Positions 16,811 to 26,181 of a stretch of 64,000 nt of DNA are shown here, in pieces. Source of the stretch: Neolewinella xylanilytica. Lineage in GTDB: Bacteria > Bacteroidota > Bacteroidia > Chitinophagales > Saprospiraceae. The notes below the pieces were generated by a model. It was not told the origin of the DNA. It worked only from the letters and a program-made list of their open reading frames with translations, and searched no databases. The stretch spans positions 310,001 to 374,000 of the forward strand of contig NZ_PTJC01000006.1 in assembly GCF_002934605.1 (NCBI RefSeq), written 5' to 3'. Each line of letters starts with the position of its first letter. Position 1 is the stretch's first letter. The position numbers were made by a program, and so were the translations under genes.

Positions 16811-17907
16811 GTGCGGGCGGTTGCAGTGGTGCGCACGGGGATCGCTTCGGCTTCGGCACTGAGGAAGTGGTACGGATTCGTGGCGTCCCCGCTCATATTT
16901 TCGATCTCGAGGTATTCGCCCAGGCTCAGTTCGGCGGCCATTTCGGCGAAGAGGCGCAGGACAACCTGGTCCTGCAACGACCAACCCGTAGAGTCGTATA
17001 CCGTCAATTCCTCCCGCAAATGGTGGTACGCCACGGGGTTCTTGCACACGGCTACGATGTCGTCGCCGATGTATCGATCCTCCAGGCGCTGGCATTCGCC
17101 CTCTAGTACGGCCTGGGGCCGGAAGTCCGGACAAACGAAGGCGTGTTGCAGCAGACTCAGCGGGAGTTCGGTCTTGCCGGGGAAGTCGGATCCGATGGCG
17201 TTCACGTGCAGGTGGGGGCGGTGGGGGAGAACGTCGAAGAGGGGACCTGCTCCCACGTCGATAGAGGTAGCCGTCAGGAGGATGTCGGCCGACTTGAGGA
17301 TGTCAGGCAGGGTGGAAAGCTCAATATCCGCGACGGTGTCGAAGTGCCGGCAGCGATCGGCCAGGCTGCCACTTGCCTGGCCGTCGACGTCGTAGATCAG
17401 GATCCGGTCGAAGGCGTAGTACAGCGACAGCGCGTGTACGTGGGCTACGGCCTGTGCTCCGCAGCCGATCAGTCCCAGGGTGCGGCTGTCGGGATTAGCA
17501 AACTGCCGGGTGGCGATGACCGAAGCGGCCGCCGTGCGCATGGCCGTTGGCAGCACGCCGTCCATGATGCAACTCAGGTGACCGGTGGCCGTGTCGTAGG
17601 CCGAAATGGTGGATACGATGGTGGGCAGTCCGTAGACCTCCGGGTTTTTCGGGTGGTAGCCGACGACCTTGATGGTGACGTCGCGTCCGCGCTCGTGGAT
17701 CGGCATCCATTCGACCAATCCGGGGTGGGGAGTATCGTAGTGAAAACCGCTCCTGGTCGGGGTGACCGTACGCTCGGCATCGTGGGCCATCATGGTCTTT
17801 TCGAGGCGGCTTACCAGCCGGCGCATGACGCTATCCAGCCCAAAGTGGGCCAGGGTCTGTTCGACCACCCGACGGGTGAGCACGAGGGTAGTGGGGGCGG
17901 GGTGCAT
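16807..17907 (-). CDS. Ornithine cyclodeaminase family protein
   Basis: 366 residues. The Rossmann motif LGLIGCGAQAVAHVHAL and the upstream MDGVLPTAMRTAAAS are typical of the ornithine cyclodeaminase/mu-crystallin family. As the first gene of the minus unit it probably supplies L-proline from ornithine for the pyrrole unit. A SbnB-like role in diaminopropionate synthesis is possible, but the partner SbnA-type synthase is not present in the window. A weak promoter-like pair (TTTG, then ACCCTTTG) lies just upstream. Confidence 0.85.
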   Translation of the reverse strand: MHPAPTTLVLTRRVVEQTLAHFGLDSVMRRLVSRLEKTMMAHDAERTVTPTRSGFHYDTPHPGLVEWMPIHERGRDVTIKVVGYHPKNPEVYGLPTIVSTISAYDTATGHLSCIMDGVLPTAMRTAAASVIATRQFANPDSRTLGLIGCGAQAVAHVHALSLYYAFDRILIYDVDGQASGSLADRCRHFDTVADIELSTLPDILKSADILLTATSIDVGAGPLFDVLPHRPHLHVNAIGSDFPGKTELPLSLLQHAFVCPDFRPQAVLEGECQRLEDRYIGDDIVAVCKNPVAYHHLREELTVYDSTGWSLQDQVVLRLFAEMAAELSLGEYLEIENMSGDATNPYHFLSAEAEAIPVRTTATART

Positions 17908-18135
17908 ATTGGATAGTGTCGTTCAAAGGGTGAGGAAGCGAGCGGTGGCACCAAAAGATGCCGAAAACCATTTCTCCGACGCGGCTATTTCGTGACGGAG
18001 TAGCCGCATAACGGCATGAAAGTTAGTTGGTTTAACTTGCAAATCTGAAATTGTAGGAGAGAAATCCTCCCGGACTTTCGTCCGGGGGCATCCCCTTAGC
18101 CCGATTCTTCGTATTTCAACCTCACCCCACACACT
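17908..18135. promoter_or_regulatory. Divergent control region of the NRPS cluster
   Basis: 228 bases between the two divergent units, so promoters for both must lie here or upstream. Two hairpins are visible: GCGGCTA at 17981-17987 pairing with TAGCCGC at 18001-18007 (with an alternative CTCCG/CGGAG pairing at 17975-18000), and a perfect 7-bp stem with 4-nt loop at 18069-18086 (CCCGGAC-TTTC-GTCCGGG) in the predicted leader of the hupE-like gene. I see no clear Fur or Zur palindrome and no exact TAnnTTTG box. Confidence 0.5.
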
Positions 18136-19374
18136 ATGCATACCACCGCCTTATTTTCGATCCGGCTATTGCCCGGAAATAAATTGGTCAAATGGGCCTG
18201 GTTGGTCATCGTTTGCCTGTTTTTTGTTCCCCCGCGCGCCGACGCCCACGTGGCGAACCAGAGTTACGTTTATTTTCGGATCCTGCAGGACTCCATCCAC
18301 GGGTCGGTACAACTGACCGTAGCGGACGTTAACAAGGCCCTGGATCTGGGGCTGGTCAACGGCATGACCGAAGCGGAGCTCCGTCCCTATATGCCAGCCC
18401 TGCAGGACTACCTACGAGAGCGACTGGAAATCAGTTCTGTCCTGGGAGCGCATCCCATCACTTTTACCGATGAAATCATCACCCTCGAGCTGCGGAATGG
18501 CTACGTCGTCGGCAACGGCTTTACCCTGGGCAATACCCCCTCCGTACCCGATGCCCTCAACGTACGTTTCAATCCAATCTACGACGTAGACCCGACCCAC
18601 CGCACCTTCGCCCTCATCGAGTACAACTGGAAGGCGGGCATTCACGACAACGAGTCGATGATCAGCCTGCGATTCGCACCGGGGGACGATGGTCCCAAAG
18701 TGCTCGACCTCAGCGATGTCTCCATCTGGAAGGGGGTGTGGGCCATGATCGTGAGCGGCATGTACCACATCTACATCGGCCTGGATCATATCCTCTTCCT
18801 CATCGCGCTGCTCCTGCCGGCCGTGGTGCACCGCACGGAGGGTGGGGGATGGCGGCCCGTGGAGCGGTTCCGGCCGGCTTTCCTGTACGTGCTCAAGATC
18901 GTCACCTTCTTCACCATCGCCCACACGATCACCCTGAGCCTGGCCGCCCTCGGCCTCGTTAGCCTGCCCGGCTACCTGGTGGAATCGCTCATCGCCCTCT
19001 CCATCGCCCTCGCAGCGGCCCATAATCTTCGCCCGCTGTTTCAGAACGACGGCATGATCATCGCCTTCGTTTTCGGCCTCTTCCACGGTTTTGGCTTCGC
19101 CAGCGTACTCGGCGAAGTAGGGTTGCGCGGAGAATTTATGACCTGGTCGTTGCTGGGCTTCAACGTGGGGGTCGAGTTGGCGCAGGTACTGATTATCTGT
19201 CTCGTGTTTCCGCTGCTCTTTTTCCTGCGCAGGACCTGGCTCTACCGTTACCTGTTGTACGGTGGGTCGATCGGCCTAATCGTCATCGCGATGTACTGGT
19301 TTGTCGAGCGGTTTTTTGAAGTTAACATTCCCGTCTACTGGATCGTGGAAGGGGTAAAAGGAATTTTCCAGTAG
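18136..19374 (+). CDS. HupE/UreJ-type membrane metal permease
   Basis: 412 residues: a signal/TM segment (AWLVIVCLFFVPPRADA), an extracytoplasmic domain (~residues 38-195) and about seven membrane helices (from ~200). Conserved His/Asp positions of the HupE/UreJ family are visible: YHIYIGLDHILFLIALL, FFTIAHTITLSL and FGLFHGFGFASVLGE. Members transport nickel, cobalt or possibly other metals. It is the first gene of the plus unit, 4 bases before NRPS2, which is strong positional evidence for a role in metal handling linked to the peptide. Confidence 0.86.
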   Translation: MHTTALFSIRLLPGNKLVKWAWLVIVCLFFVPPRADAHVANQSYVYFRILQDSIHGSVQLTVADVNKALDLGLVNGMTEAELRPYMPALQDYLRERLEISSVLGAHPITFTDEIITLELRNGYVVGNGFTLGNTPSVPDALNVRFNPIYDVDPTHRTFALIEYNWKAGIHDNESMISLRFAPGDDGPKVLDLSDVSIWKGVWAMIVSGMYHIYIGLDHILFLIALLLPAVVHRTEGGGWRPVERFRPAFLYVLKIVTFFTIAHTITLSLAALGLVSLPGYLVESLIALSIALAAAHNLRPLFQNDGMIIAFVFGLFHGFGFASVLGEVGLRGEFMTWSLLGFNVGVELAQVLIICLVFPLLFFLRRTWLYRYLLYGGSIGLIVIAMYWFVERFFEVNIPVYWIVEGVKGIFQ

Positions 19375-19378
19375 CCCT

Positions 19379-22300
19379 ATGAGCAAATCGTCCTTATTAA
19401 GTAAATGGCTGAACCGGAAAAAGACCTCCGTTGATCCGCCACCCGAATCTGCCGCCCTTACCGGCGATTACCCCGCCTCGGCCGGGCAACAGCGGCTGTG
19501 GGTACTTTCCGAGCTAGCCCCGGATAACCCGTTCTATCATTACGCCGAACAGTACCGTATCCGTGGAGCGGTGGACGTGGCCATGCTGCAACGGTCCTTT
19601 ACGATTGTTTTCGCCCGGCACGAAATTTTGCGGACCACTTTCTACGGCACGGAGTCCGGGGTTCGCCAGCGCGTAACCCCCGGCCCCGGTTTCAGCTGGG
19701 AGTACCACCCCGCACCGCTGGCGGAAGCGGAAATCCTCGCCCGGGCCAAACGTCCCTTCGATCTTCGCAACGGACCGCTGACGCGTATTCGGTTGGTTCG
19801 CCTGGATGCCGACGATCATCTACTGATGGTAAGCCAGCACCACATCATTACGGACAAACAGTCGATGCGGATTCTCTGCGAGGAAGTTGCTGCGGCCTAC
19901 ACGGCCCTGCGGCGGGGTGAGCCGGTTGACGGTACGCCAATCCCGCAGCAGTACGGGCAATTCGCCAGTCGGCAGTTGGGGGAAGTATCCGACACCTCCT
20001 TGCGTTACTGGCAGCGCCAACTCGCGGACGCGCCCGCCATGCTGGATCTGCCTACCGATTATACCCGTCCCGCTCAGCAATCCTACCGCGGCCAGTACGC
20101 GGAAGCATCCCTTAGCGCGGCGGTGACCAGAGCGATCCGCGAGCGTAGTCGGGAGGCGTCGGTTACGCCTTATGTCTACCTCTTGTCCGCTTACCTGGTC
20201 TTGCTCTATCGCTATTCCGGTCAGGCCGATCTGCTGGTCGGCACGCCGGTTTCCAACCGCGATTCAGTGGAGCAGGAGCGGCTGATCGGTTTTTTCAACG
20301 AGACACTGGTTGTTCGAAATGTCCTTCGCCCCGACATGCCGTTTTCCCATTTGGTGGCGGAAGTGCAAAAGACCGTACTGGAGGCCTTCGCCCACAAAAA
20401 GGTAGCCTTTGACGCCGTAGTGAAGGCCCTGAATCCGGAGCGCCGGGCGGGTGCCAATCCCCTGTTTCAGTCCATGTTCATCCTGCACAAGGTGCCCGAA
20501 CCAATGGAGCTGGAGCCGGGCGTGCAGTTGGAAAGCCGCTCCCTCGACCTCGGGGTCACGAAGTTCGACCTGACGCTCTACGTAGCCGATCAGGCGGAAT
20601 GCTTCACCTACATTTTCGAATACGCCACCGACCTGTTTACCGCCGAACGGATCGAGCGGATGCTCGGCCACTTCGCCCGGATCGTACAGCAGGTCGGGAA
20701 GAGCCCGAGCGTCCCCGTCGGTACCATTCAACTGCTGACCGCGGCGGAATGGCCGGCGGCCCCGGAGCCTGCACTACCTACGCCGGATTTGGTGGACCGG
20801 CAAATCCTCGATATCGCCGCCCGGCATCCGGAGCGGGTGGCTGTAAGTGGTGGCGGTCAGGCGCTCACGTATGCTGACTTAAGCGACCGGTCCTTCGCCC
20901 TCGCCCGGCACCTTCACCGTCGGGGCGTCCGGTCGGGTGACATCGTCGGCTTACAGGTTGACCGGAGTGTATACGCGATCGTTGGAATCCTGGGTATCCT
21001 CCGGGCCGGTGCCGCTTATCTGCCGCTGGATCCGGCTTATCCCGAAGCACGGCGCCGCTTTATGATTTCGGATAGCGGCGCAAGTCTTATCGTGACCGGG
21101 GCGGACATCGCCGATCTCGACCTGACTGATACCGGACCATTGCCGACGGTCGATCGTGATGCGGACGAGCCTGCTTACCTCATTTACACTTCTGGCAGCT
21201 CCGGTCAGCCGAAGGGAATCCAGGTCAGTCACCGGAACCTGGCGTACAGCAACGCCGCGCGGTGGGAAGTGTACGGCGGAGCGCCGCAGGCGTTCCTGTT
21301 GTTGTCCTCTTTCTCCTTTGATAGCTCGGTAGCGGGAATTTTCTGGACGTTGTGCGGCGGCGGTAAGCTGGTCATTTCCGGGGAACGGTCCGAGCAGGAT
21401 CCGATGGCCCTTGGTAATTTGATCCGCCGGGAGTCCGTCAGTCATACGCTGTTGTTGCCCACCCTGTACCGGCAATTGCTGGAGTTTGCCGAACCGCGGC
21501 AGCTGGGATCCTTATCAACCGTCATCGTCGCGGGGGAAGCCTGTACCCCGGCTACCGTAGCCCGGCACTTTGAGCGGTTGCCCGCCGCCTCGTTGTACAA
21601 TGAATACGGTCCGACGGAAGCTACCGTCTGGGCGACCGTCCACCGGATCCGGGCCGGGGCGAACGAAGGCCCCGTTCCCATCGGGGAGGCGATCCCCCAC
21701 TACCAGGTTTACCTCATTGACGGGAACGGTCAACTCGTCCCGGAAGGCGTCGTCGGCGAGATCGTCATCGGTGGCGCAGGATTGACCGCCGGCTACTGGA
21801 ACCGACCGGAGCTGACCGCGGAACGGTTCACGACGCTATCCTTGCCGGATGGCCGTTGCCCGCGGGTGTACCGGACCGGGGACCTCGGCCAACAACGGCA
21901 AGACGGGGCAATCATGTATCTCGGACGGCAAGACCGGCAGGTGAAGATCCGGGGGTACCGGGTGGAGTTGGGGGAAGTGGGCAGGCAACTGCTGGAGCAC
22001 CCCGCCGTGCGTGAGGCCGAGGTGGTGGTGAGCCCGGCGGGGAGCCAATTGATCGCCTACGTAGTGGGGAGCGAGGCAATCGATACCGACGCGTTGACCG
22101 ATTGGCTCCGGGACCGCACGCCAGCCCATCAGTTGCCCTCCCGCCTTGAGGTAATGGATGCGCTTCCCCGCCTGCCCAACGGAAAGGTAGACGTGCGTAA
22201 ATTGGCGGAAACGGCGCCCGATCGCAACGAGCCGGTCACCGAAGGCCAAACGCCGCCGGCGAACGACACCGAAGCAGCCCTGCTCGGCATCTGGCGCGAA

Positions 22301-23833
22301 GTACTCGGCCAGGAACGTATCGGCGTGACCGATAACTTCTTCTCCCTGGGCGGCGATTCGATCCTGAGTATCCGCATCCTGTCGCGGGCCCGGCAGGCGG
22401 GCATCGAATTGCCCGCCACCGCCATCTTCGACCGGCAGACCATCCGGGAGCTTGCCACCGTAGCTATCCAGGCGGAACGGGCTATGGACGCCGACCGTGA
22501 TTACTCCGGCCCGGTGCCGCTGACGCCCATCCAGCATTGGTTTTTCGCCGAGCACCGCAGCGCCCCCCACCATTGGAACCATGGCTGGTGGATCGAACCC
22601 GTGGAGGAAACCGCCATCGATCGCATCCGCGAAGCCGTCGGGCAACTGTACGACCGCCACGATGCCCTGCGGCAGCAGTTTTTCCGCAGCCCAACGGGCG
22701 AGTGGACGGCCCGCACTGCTCCGGCCGGAGTCACGGTACCCTTCGAGCGCCGTCGGGTCGGCGAGCCGGATTTGGCGGACGCACTCCACCGCTTTCAGGA
22801 CGGGATCGACCTCGACCGGGATCCCCTTTTCCGCGTCATCGTTTTCGAGGGCGCCGATGCTTTCCGGGTACTGGTATGGGCCCACCACCTGGTGGTCGAC
22901 ATGGTGTCGTGGGACGTGATTCTGCCAAGCCTCACCGGGCAGCGGGACGCAGGAGGGACCCCTTACCATTACTGGGCCGATCAACTGACTACCTGGGCGA
23001 GAACGGGGAAATTCGAGGGGGAGCGGGGCTTTTGGGAAAGCCAGCAAGGGGGGGCGATCCGTACCGATCTTTCCGGACAATTGCCGGTGCGGCAATCCAG
23101 CGTGGAGACCGTGGAGGCCCGTGTATCCGCATCCGTTACCGCCGCCTTACTCCAAAACGCCAACGATGCCTACGGTACCCGGCCGGAAGAACTGCTGATG
23201 ACGGCGATGCTACGCGTCACCCGCCCCTGGTTCGACGGCCCGGATCAGTGCATCAACCTCGAGCGACACGGCCGGGAGCCCCTCGACGGCGGCCTGGCGG
23301 TGGGAGAAACCCTTGGCTGGTTCACGACCGCCTACCCTTTGACGTACCGGCTGTCTGGCACCGACATCGGAAAGGACATCGTCGCCGTAAAGGAAACCTT
23401 CCGCGCCGTTCCCAGCCAGGGCATCGGCTACGGGGTCCTGCGCTACCTGGCCGGGTACGAGGAACTGCGGCAGCAGCCCGCCTTGTACTTCAATTACCTC
23501 GGGCAGGCCGGTTTGGGAAAGCCGCACGGTACCCCGCCGCCCCGCTTCGTGGCGGAGGGGCTCCGTTCCCCGCGGGGGGAGGTCAACCGGGTTTGGGAAA
23601 TTAACGCCCGGGTAGAGGACGGTGAGCTAGTCTTCACCTGGTCATTTAGCCACGCCCTGCACCACCGTGCCACAGTCGTTGCGCTATGTAATGAGCTGGC
23701 AAAGGCGGTGGAAACCATCGTTCAATACTGTCAATCCCGCGAACAGCAGCAATTCACCCCCTCCGATTTTCCGGAAGCCTCGCTCAGCCAGGACGATCTG
23801 GAAGGATTGCTCGGCCAATTAGATGTAGAATGA
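19379..23833 (+). CDS. NRPS2: C-A-T-E module, His-like substrate code
   Basis: 1484 residues. C domain (~28-445) with HHIITDKQS (His154, His155, Asp159; the usual Gly after Asp is Lys). A domain (~470-940) with TSGSSGQPKG, YRTGDLG and LPNGKVD. The pocket reads D-S-A-L-I-A-E-V-W-K, closest in my memory to the His-type code of bacitracin synthetase (DSELTAEVCK). T domain with LGGDS (Ser994), the form typical before epimerisation domains. E domain (~1045-1480): PLTPIQHWFF, HHLVVDMVSW (His1170), LERHGRE, GWFTTAYPL and NYLGQ. It should add one residue and present it as the D-form to NRPS3, whose start overlaps its stop by 4 bases. Confidence 0.9.
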   Translation: MSKSSLLSKWLNRKKTSVDPPPESAALTGDYPASAGQQRLWVLSELAPDNPFYHYAEQYRIRGAVDVAMLQRSFTIVFARHEILRTTFYGTESGVRQRVTPGPGFSWEYHPAPLAEAEILARAKRPFDLRNGPLTRIRLVRLDADDHLLMVSQHHIITDKQSMRILCEEVAAAYTALRRGEPVDGTPIPQQYGQFASRQLGEVSDTSLRYWQRQLADAPAMLDLPTDYTRPAQQSYRGQYAEASLSAAVTRAIRERSREASVTPYVYLLSAYLVLLYRYSGQADLLVGTPVSNRDSVEQERLIGFFNETLVVRNVLRPDMPFSHLVAEVQKTVLEAFAHKKVAFDAVVKALNPERRAGANPLFQSMFILHKVPEPMELEPGVQLESRSLDLGVTKFDLTLYVADQAECFTYIFEYATDLFTAERIERMLGHFARIVQQVGKSPSVPVGTIQLLTAAEWPAAPEPALPTPDLVDRQILDIAARHPERVAVSGGGQALTYADLSDRSFALARHLHRRGVRSGDIVGLQVDRSVYAIVGILGILRAGAAYLPLDPAYPEARRRFMISDSGASLIVTGADIADLDLTDTGPLPTVDRDADEPAYLIYTSGSSGQPKGIQVSHRNLAYSNAARWEVYGGAPQAFLLLSSFSFDSSVAGIFWTLCGGGKLVISGERSEQDPMALGNLIRRESVSHTLLLPTLYRQLLEFAEPRQLGSLSTVIVAGEACTPATVARHFERLPAASLYNEYGPTEATVWATVHRIRAGANEGPVPIGEAIPHYQVYLIDGNGQLVPEGVVGEIVIGGAGLTAGYWNRPELTAERFTTLSLPDGRCPRVYRTGDLGQQRQDGAIMYLGRQDRQVKIRGYRVELGEVGRQLLEHPAVREAEVVVSPAGSQLIAYVVGSEAIDTDALTDWLRDRTPAHQLPSRLEVMDALPRLPNGKVDVRKLAETAPDRNEPVTEGQTPPANDTEAALLGIWREVLGQERIGVTDNFFSLGGDSILSIRILSRARQAGIELPATAIFDRQTIRELATVAIQAERAMDADRDYSGPVPLTPIQHWFFAEHRSAPHHWNHGWWIEPVEETAIDRIREAVGQLYDRHDALRQQFFRSPTGEWTARTAPAGVTVPFERRRVGEPDLADALHRFQDGIDLDRDPLFRVIVFEGADAFRVLVWAHHLVVDMVSWDVILPSLTGQRDAGGTPYHYWADQLTTWARTGKFEGERGFWESQQGGAIRTDLSGQLPVRQSSVETVEARVSASVTAALLQNANDAYGTRPEELLMTAMLRVTRPWFDGPDQCINLERHGREPLDGGLAVGETLGWFTTAYPLTYRLSGTDIGKDIVAVKETFRAVPSQGIGYGVLRYLAGYEELRQQPALYFNYLGQAGLGKPHGTPPPRFVAEGLRSPRGEVNRVWEINARVEDGELVFTWSFSHALHHRATVVALCNELAKAVETIVQYCQSREQQQFTPSDFPEASLSQDDLEGLLGQLDVE

Positions 23834-26181
23834 CTTCCCAAGCCAATAAAAAGATCGAGGCGGTCTACCCCCTCAACGAGCTGCAACGGGCGTTGCTGTT
23901 TCACCATCGGGCCGATCCTACTCACGACGAGGGGCTCATCCAGGTGCATTTTCGATTGACGGGGCTACTTGATCGCCGTCGTTTCCTAGAGGCCTGGCAA
24001 CAAACCTTTCGGCGGCACCCCGTACTCCGGGCCTCGGTGCACTGGGAGAATATTTCCCAGCCGGTGTGGGTCATTCACCCGGCGGCGGCCCCAGATATTC
24101 AGTGGTTGGAGGGCGCCGGGGCGCAGGAGCGGAGCCCGTCCGATCAATGGCAGGCCTTCCTGGCAGCCGACCGGAATACCCCGCTGGAACTCTCCAAATC
24201 CCCCGCTTGCCGCCTTACCGGTCTGTCAGTCGACGGGGATACCCATTATTTCGCCTGGACGAGCCATCACCTCCTGCTGGATGGATGGTCGGCCGAAGTC
24301 GTCCTGCGGGATGTCCTCCGTTTTTACGCCGGCGAGGATCTGGCGGGAGCACCGATACCTTCCCACAAAGACTATTTGCGGTGGAAGCAACAGCAACGAC
24401 CCGAAGAAGCTACTGCTTTTTGGCGGCAGCAATTGGACCGCCACCGGGGGCCGACACTGTTCCCGGCGGCACGGGGTTCGCAGGTTGAGGTCCGGGCGGT
24501 CGTTACCGGTGCCCTGAAAGCCGGGGTGGAGCGGTACGCGCGGGCCAGGGGATTGAGTCTGAATACGGTCGTGCAGGGAGTATGGGCCTGTCTGCTCGGG
24601 CGGTACTTCGGTACGCCGACGGTGAGCTTCGGTACAACGGTCAGCGGTCGCCCGCCCGAAATGCCCGGATTCGAGACGGTCGCCGGGATGTACGTACATG
24701 TGCTCCCCAAAATCGTCGACCTCGAACCCGCCGGTGATTTTTTGCAGGAGATTCAGCTCGTGAACGGCCGGAGCCAGCCGTACAGCTACCTCACCGAGGA
24801 GGAATTATACGACGATACGGTTTCACCACCCTTTAACAACCTCCTGACGGTCCAAAATTTCCCGTGGAAGGCGCTTTCCGGTGGCGGCCTCCGCGTGACG
24901 GATTACCACGGCGACATGACCTCTACCTATCCGCTTAGCTGCGTGGTCGTGCTGCGCGACGAGTGGACCATCGTGCTGCGGCACCTTACCGATAGCGTCA
25001 CGCAGCGGCAGGCGGAATGGTTTCTGAACGGATTCCGGCAATTGCTGGAACGGCTCACGGCTCTTGCGGATGGAGCGACCTTTACCGTGGCAATGTCGCG
25101 GGAAGACCTCGGGCCGCCACCCCGGGGGGGGGCGCGACCTGGGGTGGCGGCCTACGTTCCACCCGCCAACCGGACCCAGGTAGAGCTGGTCCGGATCTGG
25201 TCCGGGTTACTGCCGGTGGACCGCATCGGCATCGACGACGATTTTTTCGATTTGGGAGGGACGTCTTTTCTAGCCCTACGGCTTTTCAACCGCATCGAGC
25301 AGCACTTTGGCCGTCGCATATCACCGAGCATCTTACTGCACCACCGCAGCGTACGCAGGCTGGCCGAGCGGGTGAGCGATACCGGGGAAGCGGACGGGTG
25401 GAACAACCTCGTGCCGATCCGGGTGGCGGGGCAGTTGCCTCCACTCTTTTGTTTTCACGCGGGGGAGGGGAACGTGCTGATGTACCAGGAACTACTGGCG
25501 CACCTGCACCCCGACCGACCGGTGTACGCCTTGCAGCCCAACGGAATAGACGGTGCATCCGAATTGGACGGAAGCATCGAAACGATGGCGGCTCACTACC
25601 TGGCCGAAATCGATCAACTGGGCGCTCCCGACCCCCTGAATTTGGTGGCTTACTGTTACAGCGGTGCCATCTGCCTGGAGATCGGTCGCCTGCTCTTAGC
25701 CTCCGGGCGACCGGCTCCCCGCATCGTGGGTACGGATATCGATCCGCCCGGTTACGCCCCGGCGGAGTCGGGGGGGCGGACAAAGCGGCGGCGGGGATCG
25801 CTCCGCTGGTACTGGGGCCATCTGCGGCTCGGGCTTTGGGATACGGCCTTCGAGCAATTCGCCGGCGATGTGCTCCCCGATGCCTGGCTAGGGGAGGAAC
25901 TGCGGCTGCGGCTACGGGCCCGGCGGTTGAAGATGGGGCTTATCGATGCCTACGACCGCTACGCCTGGCCGGATTACGCCGGGGAAGTATTGCTCTTGCG
26001 CAGCCGCGATCTGCGGCGGTGGAAAACCCACGACCACGTCGTGAATGCCTGGCAACGGGTAACGGGCGGCCGCCTGAAGCTGGGCGATATCGACAGCGGG
26101 CACGAAGACATGTACCGGGCACCCGCCGTGGAGGAAGTGGCCAGCAAGATCGAGGCATATGTCACATCCGGTCGGTCATGA
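23830..26181 (+). CDS. NRPS3: C-T-TE without A domain, Cys thioesterase
   Basis: 783 residues. C domain (~10-420) with HHLLLDGWS (His146, His147, Asp151). There is no adenylation domain. T domain with DLGGTS (Ser479). Thioesterase (~525-780): CFHAGEGN, then LVAYCYSGAI where the usual GxSxG nucleophile Ser is Cys609, and a terminal His758 in DSGHEDM. Cys thioesterases are known in some NRPSs that form strained rings (obafluorin) but are uncommon. The carrier domain must be loaded in trans or serve as a transfer site. ATGA overlaps exist at both ends. Confidence 0.88.
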   Translation: MTSQANKKIEAVYPLNELQRALLFHHRADPTHDEGLIQVHFRLTGLLDRRRFLEAWQQTFRRHPVLRASVHWENISQPVWVIHPAAAPDIQWLEGAGAQERSPSDQWQAFLAADRNTPLELSKSPACRLTGLSVDGDTHYFAWTSHHLLLDGWSAEVVLRDVLRFYAGEDLAGAPIPSHKDYLRWKQQQRPEEATAFWRQQLDRHRGPTLFPAARGSQVEVRAVVTGALKAGVERYARARGLSLNTVVQGVWACLLGRYFGTPTVSFGTTVSGRPPEMPGFETVAGMYVHVLPKIVDLEPAGDFLQEIQLVNGRSQPYSYLTEEELYDDTVSPPFNNLLTVQNFPWKALSGGGLRVTDYHGDMTSTYPLSCVVVLRDEWTIVLRHLTDSVTQRQAEWFLNGFRQLLERLTALADGATFTVAMSREDLGPPPRGGARPGVAAYVPPANRTQVELVRIWSGLLPVDRIGIDDDFFDLGGTSFLALRLFNRIEQHFGRRISPSILLHHRSVRRLAERVSDTGEADGWNNLVPIRVAGQLPPLFCFHAGEGNVLMYQELLAHLHPDRPVYALQPNGIDGASELDGSIETMAAHYLAEIDQLGAPDPLNLVAYCYSGAICLEIGRLLLASGRPAPRIVGTDIDPPGYAPAESGGRTKRRRGSLRWYWGHLRLGLWDTAFEQFAGDVLPDAWLGEELRLRLRARRLKMGLIDAYDRYAWPDYAGEVLLLRSRDLRRWKTHDHVVNAWQRVTGGRLKLGDIDSGHEDMYRAPAVEEVASKIEAYVTSGRS

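Noticed and set aside
16807-17907. SbnB-like diaminopropionate synthesis
   Set aside because: The OCD-family gene could be SbnB-like, but no SbnA-type synthase is in the window and the proline-dependent cassette explains it better.
21836-23095. 419-codon open frame opposite NRPS2
   Set aside because: Antisense to intact A, T and E domain motifs; composition is Arg/Pro/Gly-rich and matches no family.
22500-23800. Second condensation domain in NRPS2
   Set aside because: The motifs PLTPIQHWFF, ERHGRE and NYLGQ, and the LGGDS carrier before it, identify it as an epimerisation domain.
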